Positions 51,612 through 60,589 of a stretch of DNA of 64,000 bases are shown here, piece by piece. Numbering within the stretch: position 1 is the first letter of the stretch; each line of letters opens with the position of its first letter. A program made the position numbers and the translations under genes. Origin of the DNA: Chryseobacterium sp. JM1 (GTDB lineage Bacteria; Bacteroidota; Bacteroidia; Flavobacteriales; Weeksellaceae); the NCBI RefSeq assembly GCF_000737715.1, contig NZ_JPRN01000009.1:145952-209951 (forward strand), written 5' to 3'. The notes beneath the pieces were generated by a model, which saw only the letters and a list, made by a program, of their open reading frames with translations, did not search any database and was not told the DNA's origin.

Positions 51612-51898
51612 GAAGGATGGAAGATGGGAGTGGGAAGAGAAGTAACTGGAAGCCATACAATTAATCTTCTGCTTCAATTCATCTAATCTATATATGCTTG
51701 GAAGAGGGAAGCACGAAGATGGAAGTTATTGAACTCACAATATAAATTTTTCATCCTTTAATTCAATTATCGTACACCAAAAACTCTAAAACCCTAAAAC
51801 GCTCCTACTCTAAAACCCTCTGACTCTCTCAAAACCCAAATCACGGACCCCGTACCCCGAAAACGCTAAAACGCTAAAACTTTCCCACTCTCAACCCA
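51612..51898. repeat. Heptad-type and octad-type repeats between convergent genes
   Basis: GGAAGAT-type 7-bp units run from the topoisomerase stop (51612-51660) and again at 51695-51740. From 51775, CTCTAAAACC / CGCTAAAA-type units of 8-9 bp continue to the stop of the AraC gene at 51900. The array thus touches both stop codons. Confidence 0.7.
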
Positions 51899-51899
51899 T

Positions 51900-52781
51900 T
51901 CAAACCCTGTTTTTCAAAAACTGCGTCCGATAGTCCTTAGGCGTTATTCCTGCGATTTTCTTGAAAAGCTGGGTGAAATGTGATGCCGTATGGAAATTCA
52001 GTTCGTAAGCTATTTCTGCAATATCTTTACTTGAATGAAGCAGTGCTTTGCTGTAATTAATATCGATCTCATTGATCCACTGTTTCGGAGATTTTTGAGT
52101 GACGTTTTTGACACATTTATTCAGATAGCTTTCTGTCACGGAAAGTTTGTCGGCGTAAAAAGCCACGCGTTTTTCCACCACATGATATTTAAACAGAAGA
52201 TCCCGGAACTGAAGCGACAATTCCATCGGACGTGTCGCTGATTTATGATGGCTGTCTGAATCTGTACTCAGCATTTTCACGAGGATCAGGTGCAGCATGG
52301 TGACTACGACTTCATTAATATTCAGATTGTTCAGCCAAAGTTCCTGTTCGAGAATGGGAAGCAGCTGGGTAATAGTTCCGTAGGTCAGACTGTCCAGATT
52401 CAGAAAAGGGGTCATAAAGAAGATGCTGCTTTTGTGTTTCGGCAGCTCCTGTTCAGACAGAATATTGTTTTCATAGGCCAGAAAAAATCCTTCAATATCA
52501 TCCGAAAGCTCTACTGTAGCGGTGATGGTTCCCTGTTTAATGAAAATCACACCGCCTTTTTCAGCCCGGTATTCTTTATTTTCCAGATACTGCCTGATAT
52601 GCCCGTTGGTTACGAAAATAATGAAATTAAAAGTGGTACGGTACGGGATCACCGGCATCAGAATTCCTTTAAGGTAATTTTCGAGGCGGTAAAGCTGTAT
52701 GTCTGCATTATTGGCCAATATTTTCTCCGTAATTTTCGGAAGAAAGAGCTTTTTATACTGAAAATTGGATAGTACTTCCAT
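51900..52781 (-). CDS. AraC-family transcription regulator
   Basis: About 293 aa from the ATG at 52781 (the frame opens 25 codons earlier). The N-terminal cupin-like sensing half (about 20-150) is followed by an AraC double helix-turn-helix with DINYSKALLHSSKDIAEIAYELNFHTASHFTQLFKKIAGITPKDYRTQ. It sits 170 bp after the TonB-receptor gene stop on the same strand; the gap holds an inverted heptad pair. A regulatory link to the receptor or to nickel/urea uptake is plausible but not shown. Confidence 0.9.
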   Translation of the reverse strand: MEVLSNFQYKKLFLPKITEKILANNADIQLYRLENYLKGILMPVIPYRTTFNFIIFVTNGHIRQYLENKEYRAEKGGVIFIKQGTITATVELSDDIEGFFLAYENNILSEQELPKHKSSIFFMTPFLNLDSLTYGTITQLLPILEQELWLNNLNINEVVVTMLHLILVKMLSTDSDSHHKSATRPMELSLQFRDLLFKYHVVEKRVAFYADKLSVTESYLNKCVKNVTQKSPKQWINEIDINYSKALLHSSKDIAEIAYELNFHTASHFTQLFKKIAGITPKDYRTQFLKNRV

Positions 52782-52796
52782 GGTTGATTGGATTTT

Positions 52797-52945
52797 TTTG
52801 TAAAAAGTAGGATGTACAAAGTAAAATGTAAAATTAAGGTAAGTAATATTAATCAATCATATAATACTGATTTAATCTTGCAAAAAATAAATATGATTAA
52901 CCATACTCCATTCACCTTTTACTTTGTACACCATACATGATACTT
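52797..52945. repeat. Inverted pair of heptad elements flanking the AraC upstream region
   Basis: TGTACAAAGTAAAA (52813-52826) and TTTTACTTTGTACA (52917-52930) are a perfect 14-bp inverted pair about 90 bp apart. On the plus strand the left arm reads AAAAGTA GGATGTA CAAAGTA AAATGTA in 7-bp steps. On the minus strand the right arm reads AAAAGTA TCATGTA TGGTGTA CAAAGTA AAAGGTG from just after the receptor stop (52952). Heptad pattern, here as an inverted pair. Confidence 0.75.
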
Positions 52946-52951
52946 TTTAAA

Positions 52952-55198
52952 TTAAAATTTATAATACACTCCCATTCTCACCCCAAACGGGCTTCCGGGT
53001 GTATAGGTAAGGTCTGTGATAGGTTCTGCTTCGCCTTTTAACTGGGTTTCTGTAGCAAACTGAGCTTCATTCCAGTTGACATTGAAGAGATTGTTCACCT
53101 GAATATTGAGGCCCCATTTCTGGCGGTTGTAGGAAAGCATCAGATCGTTGACGAAATAGGCTTTTGTTTTGATGCTGTTATCTTCTACCGCCGGTCTGGA
53201 ACCCAGATATCTGTATTGAAGTCCCAATGAGAAACCATGAAGAAAGTCCCAGTTCACGGAACCTGTACTGGTTACAACCGGAGCCAAAGGAACGTAATCT
53301 TTTCCTTTTTCTTCTTCGATGAATCTTGCATGAGAATAGTTGATATCGGCATTAAGGTAGAAATTTTCAAGCGGCTGAAAACGCACGCCCAGATCGGCGC
53401 CGAAACGTCTTGATTTCCCGGATGGCTCCACTACCGCATCATCCCCGACGTACACAAATTCCTGTTGCAGATACATATACCATAAAGCAGGGGTAATGAT
53501 CAGTGATTTGAACGGATGCAGTCTCACTCCTACATCTCCACCGATTGAATACGGAAGTGTCTTCTGATCAGGATTCGGAACAACTACTCTGAGATCATTG
53601 GAGTGGAAGCCCATTCCGGTTTTCAGGAACCACATGACGTTATCGTTTTGAGCATAGGAAAAATTAAGTTTCGGGCTTAGTCTTGTTGCTTCTTTCGACT
53701 GTCCGGATGGAAGCTGCTCGGGATCCAGCAAATTATGCATATTAAAAATAAAATGATCTACTCTCAAAGCCGGATTAATGGTCCATTTTCCTGTTTTCCA
53801 GATCAAACCGGAATAGGCGTGAAGATTGGTTTCCGTACCATTTACGTCCGCTTTCCTGTCCAGCAAAAGATCTCTGTGATAGACGTGGTTAAGCTGTAAA
53901 GTATTGATATCATCATTTCTGAGTCCAACCCCCGAAATCCAATTCAGTGAACTGTTGCCCAATGTAAAACTTTTCGTGTATTTCACCTCAGCGCCGTAAA
54001 TATTTCTGCCATCTGTCTGCTGAATCTCATCGCCGTGGTCTTTATCTTTTAAGTAGAAAGTAAAATCGGAATACAGATTAAAATTATACTTTGAATAAAA
54101 CGCCATCGCATCAATCTGTTCCGAACCTGAAATTATATGCTTAAAATTCATCTGAAGATTGGTTCTGGAAGTTTTACCACCTTCTGTAGGATCAATACTT
54201 CCCCACCGGCCGATGATTCCCTGGTCTACGGTACGTTCCGGAATTTGTCCTGATGCATTCCATGAAGAATTAAAGGTGGAGAACTGAATATTGAAATAAT
54301 CTTTATCCGTAATCCACTGGTTGTATTTTCCGAAAATATTGACCCTGTTGAAATTCTGTTTTACATCAAAAGGCCCGTCGGTATAATTGTACTCTGCTGC
54401 TATATAGGCATTCTTCCTTCCTGTATCATCATGCAGAATATTGAACATTCCGAGAACTCTCTTTGAATTGAACGAGCCACCTTCCAGCTTAACCATGCTG
54501 TTTTTTAATCCATTATAGGTTTGAAAATCAACATATCCTGCTGTATTAAAATCTCCGCGATCCATATAGTACGCTCCTTTTCCAAAGTCAATATTATTAA
54601 CCGTTTCAGGAATGACAAAATGCAGATCCGAATAGCCCTGCCCGTGAGCATGAGACACGATATTGACAGGCATTCCGTCTACATTCACGCTGACATCCGT
54701 ACCGTGGTCTGCATCAAATCCTCTCAGGAAAAGCTGTTCTGCCTTTCCACCGCCTGCATGCTGTGCAATGAATAATCCGGGCACTTTTCTCAACAGATCC
54801 TGAGCAGAATTCACCGGAAATTTATTTAAATCAACCTTTGTAATCGCTGATAAAAACGAACTGTGATTAATCGCAACCTCAGAAATCTGATAAGGTTTAT
54901 GCTGTAAAAAAATAACTTTGTTTTTATCTTCATTATTAGTCACCGCCCATTTTACCTCATCATATCCCTGACGGCTTATTACCAACGTATCAGGAAGACT
55001 TGCTACGGGAATCGAAAAACTTCCGTCCGTTCCTGAATGGGTATGACTGTTTCCATGATTGTATTTTACCAGAACATCCGCGATGGGAAATTGGTCATCT
55101 GCATCTTTTATAGCCAGTTTTTTTTCTGTTTCCTGGGCTGAAATTTTTCCATTAAAAGCCAATACCAGAAATACGGCTGCTATTTTTGTTATCTTCAT
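52952..55198 (-). CDS. TonB-dependent receptor, possible nickel-uptake receptor
   Basis: A 748-aa outer-membrane TonB-dependent transporter. A signal peptide (ending GKISAQE) precedes a carboxypeptidase-like domain with a His-rich turn NHGNSHTHSGT (about 50). The plug (about 110-225) contains RGFDADHGTDVSVNVDGMPVN and SHAHGQGYSDLHFVIPE. The 22-strand barrel ends GVYYKF with the usual terminal aromatic. Extra His residues in the plug and its position at the end of the urease cluster suggest transport of nickel complexes; this is context-based. Followed by an AraC gene on the same strand. Confidence 0.88.
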   Translation of the reverse strand: MKITKIAAVFLVLAFNGKISAQETEKKLAIKDADDQFPIADVLVKYNHGNSHTHSGTDGSFSIPVASLPDTLVISRQGYDEVKWAVTNNEDKNKVIFLQHKPYQISEVAINHSSFLSAITKVDLNKFPVNSAQDLLRKVPGLFIAQHAGGGKAEQLFLRGFDADHGTDVSVNVDGMPVNIVSHAHGQGYSDLHFVIPETVNNIDFGKGAYYMDRGDFNTAGYVDFQTYNGLKNSMVKLEGGSFNSKRVLGMFNILHDDTGRKNAYIAAEYNYTDGPFDVKQNFNRVNIFGKYNQWITDKDYFNIQFSTFNSSWNASGQIPERTVDQGIIGRWGSIDPTEGGKTSRTNLQMNFKHIISGSEQIDAMAFYSKYNFNLYSDFTFYLKDKDHGDEIQQTDGRNIYGAEVKYTKSFTLGNSSLNWISGVGLRNDDINTLQLNHVYHRDLLLDRKADVNGTETNLHAYSGLIWKTGKWTINPALRVDHFIFNMHNLLDPEQLPSGQSKEATRLSPKLNFSYAQNDNVMWFLKTGMGFHSNDLRVVVPNPDQKTLPYSIGGDVGVRLHPFKSLIITPALWYMYLQQEFVYVGDDAVVEPSGKSRRFGADLGVRFQPLENFYLNADINYSHARFIEEEKGKDYVPLAPVVTSTGSVNWDFLHGFSLGLQYRYLGSRPAVEDNSIKTKAYFVNDLMLSYNRQKWGLNIQVNNLFNVNWNEAQFATETQLKGEAEPITDLTYTPGSPFGVRMGVYYKF

Positions 55199-55211
55199 TT
55201 TTTATTGATTT

Positions 55212-55396
55212 TTTATTGAGAACCAAGAGACAAGAGCCAGGAATCAAGGTGATAGACATCAGATTTCAGATATCAGACATCAGATTTTAGATTTTAAGAG
55301 GAATAGGATATAGCAATGTATTTTTTCACTCTAAAACTTTCCCATTCTAAACCCTAATACGTTAAAACCCTCACACCCTCCGACTCGTCAAACTCT
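55212..55396. repeat. Heptad-repeat mosaic
   Basis: From the TonB start side: ACAAGAG/CCAGGAA-type units, then ATCAGAT / TTCAGAT / ATCAGAC 7-bp units (55255-55290), then CTAAAACTTT and CTAAACCCTAAT-type units to the stop of the urea channel gene at 55398. Similar to the start of 56322-56506. Confidence 0.75.
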
Positions 55397-55397
55397 C

Positions 55398-56288
55398 TTA
55401 CTCAATTTTCTTTGTTTTAAATAATTTCTGAATTAAAAGGGTGATCCAGGTTCCTGCGACGAAAGGAAAAGTAAGAACTCCGCCCACTTCATTCAGTGTA
55501 TTGTGGTCTACCAGGAGATCGTCAATGACTACGGTAATGATCACCGCCATCAGCACCCAGATTCCATCTGTCTTTTTAAATCCTGAAAAAACGATAGCAG
55601 AAAGCACTGCATTGAATCCGAAAAGTCCCATGTGGATTTTCTCAATCGGTTCTCCGTTCATATGAGACAGATAAGCGCCCAAAACAGCACCTGCCAATCC
55701 ATACAATGCCGCTGCCGGTGAACTGATAAATACCGCTACAAAGAAAATAATCCCGGAAAATATACCTCCCTGAAATATCACTTCCCCAAACGCATTGGTA
55801 CAGGTCAGAAAATCATCATAATCTGCAGGACCGGCCGGAGCCGAGATCATTTCTGAACCCGGGATCTGTGTAAAATGATGAAGCACAAACACTGCGACCC
55901 AAGTAATAATGATAAACGGAAATGTAAATACCGGAATCTTTTTCTGAATAAAAAAATGCTGGATCACCGCCGCCAAAGCGCCTCCCAACAGGATAAGAAG
56001 CCAAATCAGAAGAGTCGTCTGAAAAACAAAGGAAAGTGCGACTCCCACCAGTGCAGCACTAAATCCATAGAGTCCCGCATTGATCTCAGACGGATCATAC
56101 TTTAATTTCATGGCTGTAAAAGTTCCGGCTGCCGTTGAGAGCAATACCGCTACTCCGCCCTGCCAGCTTCCCATGAAAATACCGATAAGAAACAGCAGGC
56201 CTGTCCATCTGTTTTCCTGGAGCATGATCTGCCCGATTCCTTTTAAAACATTATCAATAAAAGGTAGTTTTTTGAAAAATTCGTTCAT
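55398..56288 (-). CDS. Urea transporter (UT family channel)
   Basis: About 296 aa. I prefer the ATG at 56288; the frame opens upstream at 56369. A multi-pass inner-membrane channel for urea with two inverted repeats of about five helices each, as in the bacterial UT/Yut family. FSAALVGVALSF in the first half and FGFNAVLSAIVFSG in the second are the pore-lining pseudo-repeats. It lies downstream of the nickel permease gene on the same strand at the end of the urease operon, so it would import the urease substrate. Confidence 0.9.
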   Translation of the reverse strand: MNEFFKKLPFIDNVLKGIGQIMLQENRWTGLLFLIGIFMGSWQGGVAVLLSTAAGTFTAMKLKYDPSEINAGLYGFSAALVGVALSFVFQTTLLIWLLILLGGALAAVIQHFFIQKKIPVFTFPFIIITWVAVFVLHHFTQIPGSEMISAPAGPADYDDFLTCTNAFGEVIFQGGIFSGIIFFVAVFISSPAAALYGLAGAVLGAYLSHMNGEPIEKIHMGLFGFNAVLSAIVFSGFKKTDGIWVLMAVIITVVIDDLLVDHNTLNEVGGVLTFPFVAGTWITLLIQKLFKTKKIE

Positions 56289-56321
56289 AGTTTTTATATT
56301 CATGTAGTATTTTATTAGTGG

Positions 56322-56506
56322 GAGTTTGAGGGGTAAGAAACAAGAGCCAAGAATCAAGATTTTAGACATCAGATTTCAGACATCAGACATCAGACGATAA
56401 CTCGTTAGCTTAATTACTATAACCAGCAACAAGCAACCAGTAACTAGCAACCAAAACTCATTCACTCTCAAACCCTCAGACTCTCCAACCTCGAAACTCG
56501 AAACCC
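56322..56506. repeat. Heptad-repeat mosaic with the conserved 19-bp linker
   Basis: On the minus strand from the nickel-permease stop: GAGTTTCGAG-type units, GGTTTGAGAGT, GGTTGCT/AGTTACT/GGTTGCT/TGTTGCT/GGTTATA, linker TATAGTAATTAAGCTAACG (56403-56421, identical to 24891-24909), TGTCTGA units, AATCTTG/ATTCTTG/GCTCTTG units. The span from the linker-flanking TTATA unit to AATCTTG is 63 bp here (9 heptads) against 56 bp (8 heptads) at 24888-24944. Confidence 0.85.
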
Positions 56507-56507
56507 G

Positions 56508-57209
56508 TCACCATCCCAAAAACACCATTCCGATTCCGCAGACCGTCACCACAGCTCCGCTTACAACGCCCATATATCTTTCCAGTTTTTCTGTATTGAA
56601 TAAGGTAGAATAGCCGTAGCGTCCCAGTAGAACCATTCCAAGCATTGTCAAAACGGTGGTCAGTGTAAATGATATCACCAGAACAGCGATTTCAGACATG
56701 GAATGCTTGACCCCGGAATAGAATAATAAAGGAATTAAAGGTTCGCTCGGGCCCATTACGAAGATCATGAAAAGCACCAATGGTGTCACTTTAATTCTCT
56801 TTTGTGGCATTACAATCTCCGTATGGTTGTGCTCATAAACATAGACATCGTCTCCCATCACATCGAAATGCTTATGAGGCTTGTTTCTGATGGCCTGAAC
56901 CAATCCATAGATCAAATAAATTCCACCAAAGATCAGCAAAGCCCATCCTGAAAAATTCCCTCTGAGATCCTGAAACCATGAAATTTTATTTAGCTGCCAG
57001 CCCAGAAATACTCCGATAAAGCCTAAGATCAGGGAGCTAAACACATGTCCGAATCCGCAGACTACGGTTAGAATTGCAGTTTTCATTCCGCTCCATTTCT
57101 TAGATTTTGAGATGACGATGAAGGGCAGATAATGATCCGGACCAGAGGCGGTGTGTATAAAACTTATTGAGATGGCGCTTATGAGAAGTGCCCAAACTGT
57201 AGTGTCCAT
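56508..57209 (-). CDS. ureH: Urease-associated nickel permease (UreH-like)
   Basis: A 233-aa inner-membrane protein with six hydrophobic helices. The first helix carries SFIHTASGPDHYLPFI, the UreH-like variant of the nickel/cobalt-transporter HxxxxDH motif. The long cytosolic loop is His-rich (PHKHFDVMGDDVYVYEHNHTEIV). In the family it supplies Ni2+ to the urease assembly. It follows ureD by 25 bp and precedes the urea channel. A UreJ/HupE-like name is possible; UreH-like fits the HTASGPDH signature better. Confidence 0.84.
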   Translation of the reverse strand: MDTTVWALLISAISISFIHTASGPDHYLPFIVISKSKKWSGMKTAILTVVCGFGHVFSSLILGFIGVFLGWQLNKISWFQDLRGNFSGWALLIFGGIYLIYGLVQAIRNKPHKHFDVMGDDVYVYEHNHTEIVMPQKRIKVTPLVLFMIFVMGPSEPLIPLLFYSGVKHSMSEIAVLVISFTLTTVLTMLGMVLLGRYGYSTLFNTEKLERYMGVVSGAVVTVCGIGMVFLGW

Positions 57210-57234
57210 TTTTTGTTTTTATTTTTCCAGTTAT

Positions 57235-58023
57235 TTATTCCAAAGACCAAAGGATTTCCTGAATCTGGAGGAAAAAATTATACATCAGTTCCCCTCCATG
57301 TCCTAAAGCTCTTACCACAAAACCATTATCTTCCATTGCTGAAACCCCTGCTTCCATTTCTTCTTTATGCTGTTCTGCCCATTCTACAATAGTTTCTATC
57401 AGATTATTCCTGTCAATATTTTCTTTTGTAGTGTAGAAAATAAGCGTTCCCTGGTGAGTATACTGTTCCAGGTTTCCGATGCAGTTGATTGGAATGAGAT
57501 CCGGCTGAATGACAACATTATCCCTGATGACTAACTTATTTTCATGATAAATCTGCATCAGATTCTGGAACCGTTTCAGCTTAAAAACTTCACCATAATG
57601 TTTTCTTCCGCAGGTGATGATTTCACTGATGATGATCTGGCTGTTTTTTCCGATATGGATATTGGCCTTGCTCTGAAAATTTGAATCTTCATGCGGAACT
57701 ACCGGATGCGGAACATAGGCAAATGAAGTGTAGTCCTCCATCTTTACGTTAAGTTCCTGAACCGCTTTATCCTTCATATTGAACAAGCGCTGATACGACT
57801 GTGACTGCAGCTGTAGTGAAGCGCCTTTTTCCAGCTCAATATTCAGGTGATAATGATCTCCGTCCAGAATTCCGGGAGAAGAGCTCATGACCATCTGATA
57901 CAGTTTATTGTCGCTTTTTCGCTGCCCTACGGAAACAACTCTGAACGGAAGTGAAACATACAGGTCTTTTACATAAGAACCACCATCCTTGAATCCTGCA
58001 ATGATATGTAAACGGCTGTCCAT
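57235..58023 (-). CDS. ureD: Urease accessory protein UreD
   Basis: 262 aa, the scaffold that binds apo-urease first and recruits UreF and UreG for nickel loading. Family signatures include SQSYQRLFNMKDKAVQELNVKMEDYTSFAYVPHPVVPHEDSNF and the ITCGRKHYGEVFKLKRF segment. The ATG at 58023 directly abuts the ureG TAA (TAA then ATG), so translation is coupled. The order G-D is the reverse of many species but common in Bacteroidetes. Confidence 0.93.
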   Translation of the reverse strand: MDSRLHIIAGFKDGGSYVKDLYVSLPFRVVSVGQRKSDNKLYQMVMSSSPGILDGDHYHLNIELEKGASLQLQSQSYQRLFNMKDKAVQELNVKMEDYTSFAYVPHPVVPHEDSNFQSKANIHIGKNSQIIISEIITCGRKHYGEVFKLKRFQNLMQIYHENKLVIRDNVVIQPDLIPINCIGNLEQYTHQGTLIFYTTKENIDRNNLIETIVEWAEQHKEEMEAGVSAMEDNGFVVRALGHGGELMYNFFLQIQEILWSLE

Positions 58024-58662
58024 TTATCTTACCAGGTTCGGTTCTTCACACTCTTCCAGAAGCGCATATTTCTTGATCCATCCAATGACTTTATCCAGGC
58101 CTTCATCTGTTTTAAGGTTGGTGAACACAAAAGGGTTTCCGTTTCTCATTCTTCTGGCATCTCTTTCCATGACCTCAAGGCTTGCTCCTACGTGCGGGGC
58201 AAGGTCAATCTTATTAATGATCAATAAATCTGATCTTGTAATACCGGGACCTCCTTTTCTCGGAATTTTTTCTCCTTCCGCTACATCAATAATGAAGATC
58301 GTCACATCAGCAAGGTCAGGGCTGAAAGTAGCGGATAAGTTATCACCTCCACTTTCAATCAGTACAAGTTCGATATCCGGAAAACGGGCAGCAAGCTCAT
58401 CTACTGCTTCCAAATTCATACTTGCATCTTCACGGATCGCGGTGTGTGGGCAACCTCCTGTTTCTACCCCTATAATTCTGTCGTGTGGCAGAAGGCTGTT
58501 TTTAGCCATAAATTCAGCATCTTCTTTGGTATAAATATCATTCGTGATTACCCCAAGGTCATATTTTCCGAATAATTTTCTGCTTAAACGTTCCAGTAAA
58601 GCCGTTTTTCCTGAACCTACAGGTCCGGCCACTCCTACTTTTATATATTTTCTATTGTCCAT
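58024..58662 (-). CDS. ureG: Urease accessory GTPase UreG
   Basis: About 212 aa from the ATG at 58662; the frame opens at 58740 within the 3' end of ureF, but homology starts at VGVAGPVGSGKTALLERL. A SIMIBI-class GTPase that delivers nickel to urease: P-loop GPVGSGKT, CPH motif in GVETGGCPHTAIRED (metal-binding Cys/His), ESGGDNLSATFSP switch, and NKIDLAPHVG guanine-specificity motif. Followed at once by ureD. Confidence 0.95.
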   Translation of the reverse strand: MDNRKYIKVGVAGPVGSGKTALLERLSRKLFGKYDLGVITNDIYTKEDAEFMAKNSLLPHDRIIGVETGGCPHTAIREDASMNLEAVDELAARFPDIELVLIESGGDNLSATFSPDLADVTIFIIDVAEGEKIPRKGGPGITRSDLLIINKIDLAPHVGASLEVMERDARRMRNGNPFVFTNLKTDEGLDKVIGWIKKYALLEECEEPNLVR

Positions 58663-58694
58663 TTTTTCTAATTTTTGTTTTTTTATTTTAATCG

Positions 58695-59393
58695 TTAAGA
58701 CATATAAAGCCTTGAATAAAGCCTTTCGTGCTGCATGCATCTGATATCAAAAGCGGTATTGCAGAGTCCAACCATATCTCTGTCCAGTGCTATGGTTTCA
58801 TGCACTGTTTTTTCCATCACAGGATAAAGAGAGAACAGGATATCCTGACCATCGAGCTGGCCCAGAGGAACCAGTTTCACCGCATTGGTGATCATTCCCG
58901 CTACTGAAGTATGATAAAACCCCAGCAATGCTTCGTACAAAGGGATATCCATCAAGTAAGCATACACCCCGAATACAATGCAGTAATGTGAATTGGCTTC
59001 CCGGTTTTGAACTGCCTTTTCAAAGGTTTCCATAAAAGGAAAACTTTGTCTCCTTTTGAAAATCTTAATCAGTCTTAATCCTAATTTCTGGCTGGCCTGG
59101 CGGATTTCACGCGGACACTTGATGGCATTACACTCGTTGTCAAGGCTTATTAAAAGTTCCAGATCATTGTTTTCTGCAGCTTCATAAGCCAGTTTTACAA
59201 AAGCGCCGTCATTATACTTTAGATTGTACTGAAGCATATTTTCCACGAACTCTTTAGCGGTTTGCAGATTGTCAACGATTCTTTCCTGCACATAGGTTTC
59301 AAGGCCGTTGGAATGGGTATAACCGCCGATCGGAAGCGTGGGATCTGCGAGGTGAAGCAGTCCTGACAGGAAGTTTAAATGGGTATTATTCAT
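58695..59393 (-). CDS. ureF: Urease accessory protein UreF
   Basis: 232 aa, all-helical. It acts as the GTPase-activating partner of UreG in the UreD/F/G complex. The TLPIGGYTHSNGLETYVQE motif near the N-terminus is diagnostic. It overlaps the ureE stop by 8 bp, implying coupled translation, and is 32 bp upstream of the ureG start. Confidence 0.94.
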   Translation of the reverse strand: MNNTHLNFLSGLLHLADPTLPIGGYTHSNGLETYVQERIVDNLQTAKEFVENMLQYNLKYNDGAFVKLAYEAAENNDLELLISLDNECNAIKCPREIRQASQKLGLRLIKIFKRRQSFPFMETFEKAVQNREANSHYCIVFGVYAYLMDIPLYEALLGFYHTSVAGMITNAVKLVPLGQLDGQDILFSLYPVMEKTVHETIALDRDMVGLCNTAFDIRCMQHERLYSRLYMS

Positions 59394-59895
59394 CTTTTGG
59401 AGCGGCCATTTTTAAGATCTTGTTAAAAATTGAAGAGCCCAGACTTCCGTGTCCGTGGGGTTCTACGTTGGATTTAAGGAGATTCAGCAGCTTTACAGTC
59501 TGTTTTTCCGGTTTAAATCCGCTTGCTTCCAGCCATCTGAACATCGGCATTTCAAAAGGAAGCAGCACTTTATCTTCCTGAATAAAAAGCGGAATATGCT
59601 TGTTCCCGATCTCGTAGCAAACCGTTCCCATTTCGAGCAGAGAATCCGGTGACATAACGATCGCTTCCGTTTCCAGAACATTCACTGCAATGATGTTTTC
59701 CTGATCTTCAAAAAGAATATCTCCTTCGCGCAGACACTGTCCTTCACGGAGAAATTTAATCGCGATATCCGTTCCCAGTCTGGTTTTTTTACGTTGAATT
59801 CTTTTGCTCGTTTCAAACCATTCCAGATCCAGATAATCTATATTTTTTGCTGATGGATTCTCTGAGAGATTCCCTATCGTTTGGTTAATGATCAT
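59386..59895 (-). CDS. ureE: Urease accessory nickel chaperone UreE
   Basis: About 169 aa from the ATG at 59895; the upstream open frame inside the preceding gene is not needed. UreE carries Ni2+ to the urease complex. The N-terminal UreE domain (about 1-85) includes LEWFETSKRIQRKKTRLGTDIAI and the peptide-binding HSP40-like fold. The C-terminal metal-binding domain has GNKHIPLFIQEDKVLLPFE and ends without a long poly-His tail, but with EPHGHGSLGSS. The start overlaps the outer-membrane protein stop by 11 bp and the end overlaps ureF by 8 bp. Confidence 0.92.
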   Translation of the reverse strand: MIINQTIGNLSENPSAKNIDYLDLEWFETSKRIQRKKTRLGTDIAIKFLREGQCLREGDILFEDQENIIAVNVLETEAIVMSPDSLLEMGTVCYEIGNKHIPLFIQEDKVLLPFEMPMFRWLEASGFKPEKQTVKLLNLLKSNVEPHGHGSLGSSIFNKILKMAAPKDE

Positions 59896-60550
59896 TGGTG
59901 TCTGCTTTTTTTCTGAAATCAATATTTTTAGAAATTCCCACCCCAAACGTAGAAGCACTGATTCCCGCTACATAGGTTTTGGTCCAGCCTTCCTGTTTCG
60001 TTTTGGTCTGTAGCATCGATAATTCGGCGAATTTGAACTTCAAAGCCCATCCGCCGCCCAGGAATATGGCGAATAAAGGATAAGCCCGAAGACGATACCC
60101 ATTAAAATGATCCATAGAAGCCGTAGCATCAGATAATTTCTGTCCCCAAACGTAATGCGCATCCACCTGAACGATCAGGGCAAAATATTTCCCTAATGTC
60201 ACCGAAGGACTGTACCAGATCCCTGCTTCATTCTGCTTGTATATCGTTTTATGATCCGTTACGTTCTGAGCGTAGGCATAATTCACCCCGATCACGTCAT
60301 TATTATTGATGAAATATCCCACATCCAGTGGAATTCCTGCATTGTTACTCGTTCCTGTGGAGCTGTTGCTTCCGGAAGGACTGTTGGTTTTGGAATAATC
60401 GAAGGAGCCGTAAATCATAAATTGTCCTTTGGGTCCTTCTTCGTCACTTTTCAGTCTTCTTCCTCCCAGAAACTGGGCTTTCATCTGTCCGGAAAACACA
60501 GACATTCCGGCCACTGCAAGAGAGAAGGCGGTTTTATTTAAGTTTTTCAT
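59885..60550 (-). CDS. Uncharacterised outer-membrane-type protein inside the urease operon
   Basis: A 221-aa exported protein: signal peptide ending SGQMKAQ, then alternating beta strands rich in aromatic residues (GQFMIYGSFDYSK, GVNYAYAQNVTDH, GYRLRAYPLFAIFLGGGWALKFKF). It looks like an 8- to 10-strand outer-membrane barrel. Its stop overlaps the ureE start by 11 bp, so it is translated with the urease accessory proteins. A role in outer-membrane passage of urea, nickel or ammonium is plausible, but I recognise no family. A terminator after ureC (60590-60616) lies just upstream. Confidence 0.72.
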   Translation of the reverse strand: MKNLNKTAFSLAVAGMSVFSGQMKAQFLGGRRLKSDEEGPKGQFMIYGSFDYSKTNSPSGSNSSTGTSNNAGIPLDVGYFINNNDVIGVNYAYAQNVTDHKTIYKQNEAGIWYSPSVTLGKYFALIVQVDAHYVWGQKLSDATASMDHFNGYRLRAYPLFAIFLGGGWALKFKFAELSMLQTKTKQEGWTKTYVAGISASTFGVGISKNIDFRKKADTNDH

Positions 60551-60589
60551 TTTAATCTGTTCAATGTTAGTTTTGTCATTCAGTTTAAG

